Shown here piece after piece: positions 61,100 to 64,000 of a DNA stretch of 64,000 nt. The notes under the pieces were generated by a model. It saw only the letters and a program-made list of their open reading frames with translations, had not been told where the DNA came from and searched no databases. How positions within the stretch are numbered: position 1 is the stretch's first letter; every line of letters starts with the position of its first letter. The position numbers were made by a program, and so were the translations under genes. The stretch is from Pseudoalteromonas neustonica (GTDB lineage: Bacteria; Pseudomonadota; Gammaproteobacteria; Enterobacterales; Alteromonadaceae), in assembly GCF_001653135.1 (NCBI RefSeq), contig NZ_BDDS01000014.1, forward strand, positions 1 through 64,000, given 5' to 3'.

Positions 61100-61576
61100 A
61101 TGAATACGTGTATTTTTTGCGATATTGTCGCTGGCAAAGAACCTTGCCACAAAGTGTGGGAAGACGATGAACATTTGGCTTTTTTAACTATTTACCCAAA
61201 CACGAAAGGGGCCACGGTTGTGATCCCTAAACAGCACCTTTCAAGTTATGCCTTTGCACAACCGGATCAAGTTCTTGAAAAACTTATAGTCGCAACTAAA
61301 AAAGTAGCGCTTATTTTAGACTCTGTACTCGATGGAGTAGGGCGAACAGGTATGTTTTTAGAAGGCTATGAAATTGATCATCTACATAGTAAATTATCAC
61401 CTATGCATGGTACGGGAAGTGGATCTGAATTTCATCATATAGAACCAACATTCGGGCCCTTTATAGAAAAATATGAAGGCTATTTATCATCTCATGATTG
61501 CGAGCGTGCTGATGACAGCGAACTTGCTGTGTTAGCCAAGTTACTTCAAGATCATGTGCCACGTTTTAGTTGTTAG
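61100..61576 (+). CDS. HIT-family protein
   Basis: A 158-residue nucleotide-binding protein. The N-terminal metal-type motif is CIFCDIVAGKEPCHKVWEDD, and the histidine-triad motif reads IDHLHSKLSPMHG near residue 92. It is a variant: the third His of the usual HxHxH is Lys, while the central nucleophilic His is kept. HIT proteins hydrolyse dinucleoside polyphosphates or adenosine phosphoramidates. The variant is known in one bacterial subgroup. It starts 36 bases after csgD, so it may share its transcript. Confidence 0.85.
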   Translation: MNTCIFCDIVAGKEPCHKVWEDDEHLAFLTIYPNTKGATVVIPKQHLSSYAFAQPDQVLEKLIVATKKVALILDSVLDGVGRTGMFLEGYEIDHLHSKLSPMHGTGSGSEFHHIEPTFGPFIEKYEGYLSSHDCERADDSELAVLAKLLQDHVPRFSC

Positions 61577-61593
61577 ATTACTGAAGGATCATT

Positions 61594-61965
61594 ATGTTAG
61601 AGGCAGCTGCACTTTTATTGTTATTTTGCGGAATAGTTCACTCATACTTGGGTGAAAAGTATATTTTGATCCGCTTATTTAAACGCGACAATTTACCAAA
61701 ATTACTTGGCAGTGATTGGTTTACAAAGCGTGTATTACGTTTCGCTTGGCATTTAACTACCATTGCTTGGTGGGGATTTGCGGCGATCATCTACTTTATA
61801 CTGTACCCCAGCGGCAATTACAGCATTGATATTCAGCATATTATTGCTGTGGTATTTATCCTAAGTGGTATTATGTCGCTAACGTTTACCCGAGGTAAGC
61901 ATTTGTCGTGGATATTCTTTTTTTGCATCGCAGGATTATGCATTGCAGTTGGTAATAACTACTAG
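61594..61965 (+). CDS. Small four-helix membrane protein
   Basis: A 123-residue protein with four hydrophobic helices (residues about 3-18, 48-70, 80-100 and 105-121) separated by short loops; HSYLGEKYILIRLF follows the first. No family is recognised beyond a general resemblance to uncharacterised membrane proteins of marine Gammaproteobacteria. It begins 17 bases after the HIT gene stop behind GAAGGA and is probably co-transcribed with it. Function unknown. Confidence 0.65.
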   Translation: MLEAAALLLLFCGIVHSYLGEKYILIRLFKRDNLPKLLGSDWFTKRVLRFAWHLTTIAWWGFAAIIYFILYPSGNYSIDIQHIIAVVFILSGIMSLTFTRGKHLSWIFFFCIAGLCIAVGNNY

Positions 61966-62037
61966 CGAAGATTATCTATTTAGATACAGCCTTGGCAATA
62001 GATTTAACTATTTACTAAGGCTGTTGTTGGGGAAAGA

Positions 62038-62823
62038 TTAACTACGCTTTGTTGCCCATATTCCTTTATCAATGCCTTTAATGACTAAATCGCTGAGGGC
62101 TTTTTCAATTGCCTGAGTGACGCAAATACTCATTGGCTCGTTATCGCTGTAGCCTGCTTCAGCTTCGGCTAAACGTTTGTAGCTGATATAACGGAAAAAG
62201 CCTGCCCGCATTTCTTGGCTAAGTACTTTTTTGCTTGTAGCAACCGAAAGTAAAACTTGTCCTGTACGTACATCTACGGCGCGTAAATAAATAGAGATTG
62301 CATCTTCTCGGTATAGCTCTGATGCGCCAATGCCAAAATATTCCATGCCAAATCCACCTGTTTTTACATTGGTGTCGTAGCTAATAATACCCCCTTCTAA
62401 GATTATTTTTGCCGTCGTTAAAGGTGGGAGTTCAACAGCATTGGGTTGATCTGCTTGAGAAGCGCGAATGATTTTTCGCTCTGTTAGTATATTTTGTAAG
62501 CCTTCTCGTTCAACAGGGATAAACCAATCAGACTCATGCAGTGCTTGCATTAAAATTGAATTTGCACCTTGCGTGACGGCGGTAGAAAATGAACTCACAT
62601 TCCCTTGTGGTTTATACTGACCTGTTTGATCGCGAAACGAATACACAGAAACGGCAATGCTACCTGCTGGCTTAGGGAGTTGTTGCAGTGCTGTAAAGGT
62701 ATCAGTAGGTGCTAAAGTAGCGGCTAACTCTTTAGATGGTGGGATCAAGTGGCCCACATTACTACATGCTGATAAAAGAGCAGATAATGCAATGGCAAAT
62801 GCTGTAATTGATAATTTTTTCAT
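62038..62823 (-). CDS. csgG: Curli secretion channel CsgG
   Basis: CsgG is the outer-membrane lipoprotein that forms the nonameric pore for curlin export. The lipobox is LLSACSN at about residue 20 of 261. The CsgG core then runs with AVSVYSFRDQTGQYKP, STAVTQGANSILMQALHESDWFIPV and ERKIIRA, and the C-terminal helices end GIWATKRS. Length is close to E. coli CsgG (277). It starts immediately after the csgF stop codon. The signal peptide and Cys anchor are intact, so export should work. Confidence 0.95.
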   Translation of the reverse strand: MKKLSITAFAIALSALLSACSNVGHLIPPSKELAATLAPTDTFTALQQLPKPAGSIAVSVYSFRDQTGQYKPQGNVSSFSTAVTQGANSILMQALHESDWFIPVEREGLQNILTERKIIRASQADQPNAVELPPLTTAKIILEGGIISYDTNVKTGGFGMEYFGIGASELYREDAISIYLRAVDVRTGQVLLSVATSKKVLSQEMRAGFFRYISYKRLAEAEAGYSDNEPMSICVTQAIEKALSDLVIKGIDKGIWATKRS

Positions 62824-63252
62824 TTAGCTAAACCTCGGGACTTCAATAACTACAATGCTGCCATCAGTGGTGTTGGTAATACGTACTGTTATTGAATCAA
62901 CAGTACTAGTGATCACTTGAATCTCATAATCCCCGCTTAAGAAAATAGAATCTTGATTAAAAATACTGTCATCAATATCCTCGCCAAAAGCAATATCTGT
63001 GATTTCACGTACCATACGATTTAAATACGTACGCTCTAAGGAATCTTGAAATTTTTCAGCATAACTTTGCTCTATAATCGGGGCTTTATGTTTATTTTGT
63101 GATTGCGCTTTATTGAGCAACATATTAGCGTTTAATGGGCTACCGCCAAAACTAGGGTTTATTGGGGTATAGACAAGCTCGGTTGCACACAAGGTGAAAG
63201 AAAAAACCGTTGTAATAATTGTTATTATATATTTCATAAAATTGGGAGTCAT
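62824..63252 (-). CDS. csgF: Curli accessory protein CsgF
   Basis: CsgF binds CsgG at the cell surface and helps nucleate curli. From ATG 63252 the product is 142 residues: a signal peptide (MTPNFMKYIITIITTVFSFT...CA) and the family start ELVYTPINPSFGGSPLNANMLLNKAQSQN, whose NPSFGG and LL..AQ.QN features match CsgF. A second start at 63237 (MKYIITII) is equally possible. A longer reading overlapping csgE is not supported. The C-terminal ITVRITNTTDGSIVVIEVP matches the end of the family. Its stop codon is directly before the csgG ATG. Confidence 0.9.
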   Translation of the reverse strand: MTPNFMKYIITIITTVFSFTLCATELVYTPINPSFGGSPLNANMLLNKAQSQNKHKAPIIEQSYAEKFQDSLERTYLNRMVREITDIAFGEDIDDSIFNQDSIFLSGDYEIQVITSTVDSITVRITNTTDGSIVVIEVPRFS

Positions 63253-63253
63253 T

Positions 63254-63652
63254 TTACCATCCGTTTTTTGCCATATCTGGCGAAGCTTTGTGTAAATTTG
63301 AGCGTGCCATTGCATCCATAACGCCATAGAGTGCGTGCTCAACGCGATCACTAATTGGTTCAAGTCGACGTCCTAAATAGGTTACGTAAACAGTTTGATT
63401 ATTCATCATAAGTGTAAGTTGAGTGCCAGCGCGAGGTAACACAGTTTCTTTTATTTCGACGTTAAAACCCGCAGTTGAAGGGAGATCGCGCCATAAGTTA
63501 GAAAATTCAAAATAAAATTGATGACCAAAGCGGCTAATACTGCGATCAAGTACCAAACCATCTATTTCTAATTCATCAGCACCATGAGAAAAAGCGCTGT
63601 AGGTCAATACACACAGCAAGCTAAATGAAGTCATAAGTGTTTTAATTAACAT
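63254..63652 (-). CDS. csgE: Curli accessory protein CsgE
   Basis: CsgE caps the CsgG pore from the periplasm and selects curlin substrates. The 132-residue protein has a signal peptide (1-24, ending FSHGA) and the CsgE core: GLVLDRSISRFGHQFYFEF, NLWRDL, then TVYVTYLGRRLEPISDRVEHAL. It matches E. coli CsgE in length (129) and the RFGHxFY motif. It lies after a strong hairpin that follows the curlin gene, so its level is probably lower than that of curlin. Its stop is 1 base from the csgF start. Confidence 0.93.
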   Translation of the reverse strand: MLIKTLMTSFSLLCVLTYSAFSHGADELEIDGLVLDRSISRFGHQFYFEFSNLWRDLPSTAGFNVEIKETVLPRAGTQLTLMMNNQTVYVTYLGRRLEPISDRVEHALYGVMDAMARSNLHKASPDMAKNGW

Positions 63653-63661
63653 GGTATAACG

Positions 63662-63687
63662 TATAGGGGGGCGATAACCCCCCTATA
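63662..63687 (-). other. Strong hairpin between curlin gene and csgE
   Basis: TATAGGGGGG and CCCCCCTATA form a perfect 10-bp stem with a 6-base loop, 3 bases past the curlin stop. No T-run follows, so it is more likely a barrier to 3' exonucleases that stabilises the curlin mRNA, or a partial attenuator, than a full terminator. Confidence 0.75.
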
Positions 63688-63690
63688 TCC

Positions 63691-64000
63691 TTACTCTTGT
63701 GTAATGGTTGCTGTGTTGAAATCACCTACTTGGGTGATGATCACAGAACTATTTGAGTTAATGATTGATCCTTCAACAAGGTTACCGTTACCTACTTGAG
63801 TAACTTCGAAATTGATATTATCGCCGCCGATAATAAATGCGCCGCTACCAATTCCAGCCACCATATTCATGTCGCCTTCTTGGGAAATATCGATTGAATG
63901 GTTATTACCTTCCATTACTAAATCAATCGCATTGAGTTCACCGTTTTGAGAAAAATCAACGCTGTTGTTATTGCTATCAATTACGCTACCAAAAGTAACA
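63691..64000 (-). CDS. Curlin repeat subunit, 5' end beyond window
   Basis: The frame continues to the window edge; the first complete internal Met (63915) is not the true start. The visible 102 residues hold curlin repeats of the form NxxDxxQxGxxNxxxxxxxG, for example NSVDFSQNGELNAIDLV, HSIDISQEGDMNMVAGI, NINFEVTQVGNGNLVEGS and SVIITQVGDFNTATITQE. Each repeat makes one strand-loop-strand rung of an amyloid. It is either CsgA or CsgB; the position next to csgE suggests the distal curlin gene of a csgBA pair. It is followed by the strong hairpin. Confidence 0.9.
   Translation of the reverse strand, partial: VTFGSVIDSNNNSVDFSQNGELNAIDLVMEGNNHSIDISQEGDMNMVAGIGSGAFIIGGDNINFEVTQVGNGNLVEGSIINSNSSVIITQVGDFNTATITQE

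Overview
The window looks like a chromosomal segment of a marine gammaproteobacterium of the Pseudoalteromonas type. The grounds are low GC, many TonB-dependent receptors, a secreted S8 protease with two C-terminal PPC domains, an Alteromonadales-style curli locus, and a locus matching the oxidative chitin pathway described in Pseudoalteromonas prydzensis. No rRNA, tRNA or CRISPR array was seen. All calls come from reading the sequence; no database search was run.

Layout. 1-0.8 kb: an IS4-family transposase running in from the left edge, followed by the tail of a type I restriction gene. 0.9-11.2 kb: a SWIM-finger protein, D-lactate dehydrogenase with an RHH partner, a DJ-1/PfpI protein, a diguanylate cyclase with a kelch protein, an IutA-like siderophore receptor and an unusual sirtuin. 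11.2-12.1 kb: repeat elements, one of which interrupts a GNAT gene. 12.9-24.9 kb: a TonB receptor, apparently frameshifted, divergent from a seven-gene operon (PLP enzyme, RpiR regulator, N-acyl-D-amino acid deacylase, RidA, sodium symporter, KDG-kinase-like PfkB, GH20 hexosaminidase). Together these predict uptake and catabolism of C1-oxidised chitooligosaccharides through N-acetylglucosaminate, glucosaminate and 2-keto-3-deoxygluconate.

25-45.4 kb: a second GNAT gene interrupted by another terminal-inverted-repeat element, astB, an ohrR/ohr peroxide pair, a DUF3325/DUF3649/PepSY membrane cluster, a chemoreceptor, TetR and MocR regulators with visible operators facing a CMD protein and a LysE exporter, a zinc-ribbon rhomboid, a subtilase and SoxR. 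45.4-53.2 kb: a five-gene operon SWIM-DUF5691-MoxR ATPase-DUF5682-VWA, related to E. coli yehQ/yehL/yehM/yehP, of unknown biochemical role. It is the least understood intact system here.

53.4-64 kb: small oxidoreductase, DsrE and SGNH genes; an LruC-domain surface protein with a lipoprotein; then a gene graveyard (orphan Rhs C-terminal tip with a candidate immunity gene, a REP-associated transposase remnant with REP-like repeats, a trehalase tail); and finally csgD and a curlin-csgE-csgF-csgG operon that runs off the right edge.

The main themes are chitin and biofilm lifestyle genes, and small non-autonomous repeat elements that have broken at least two acetyltransferase genes.
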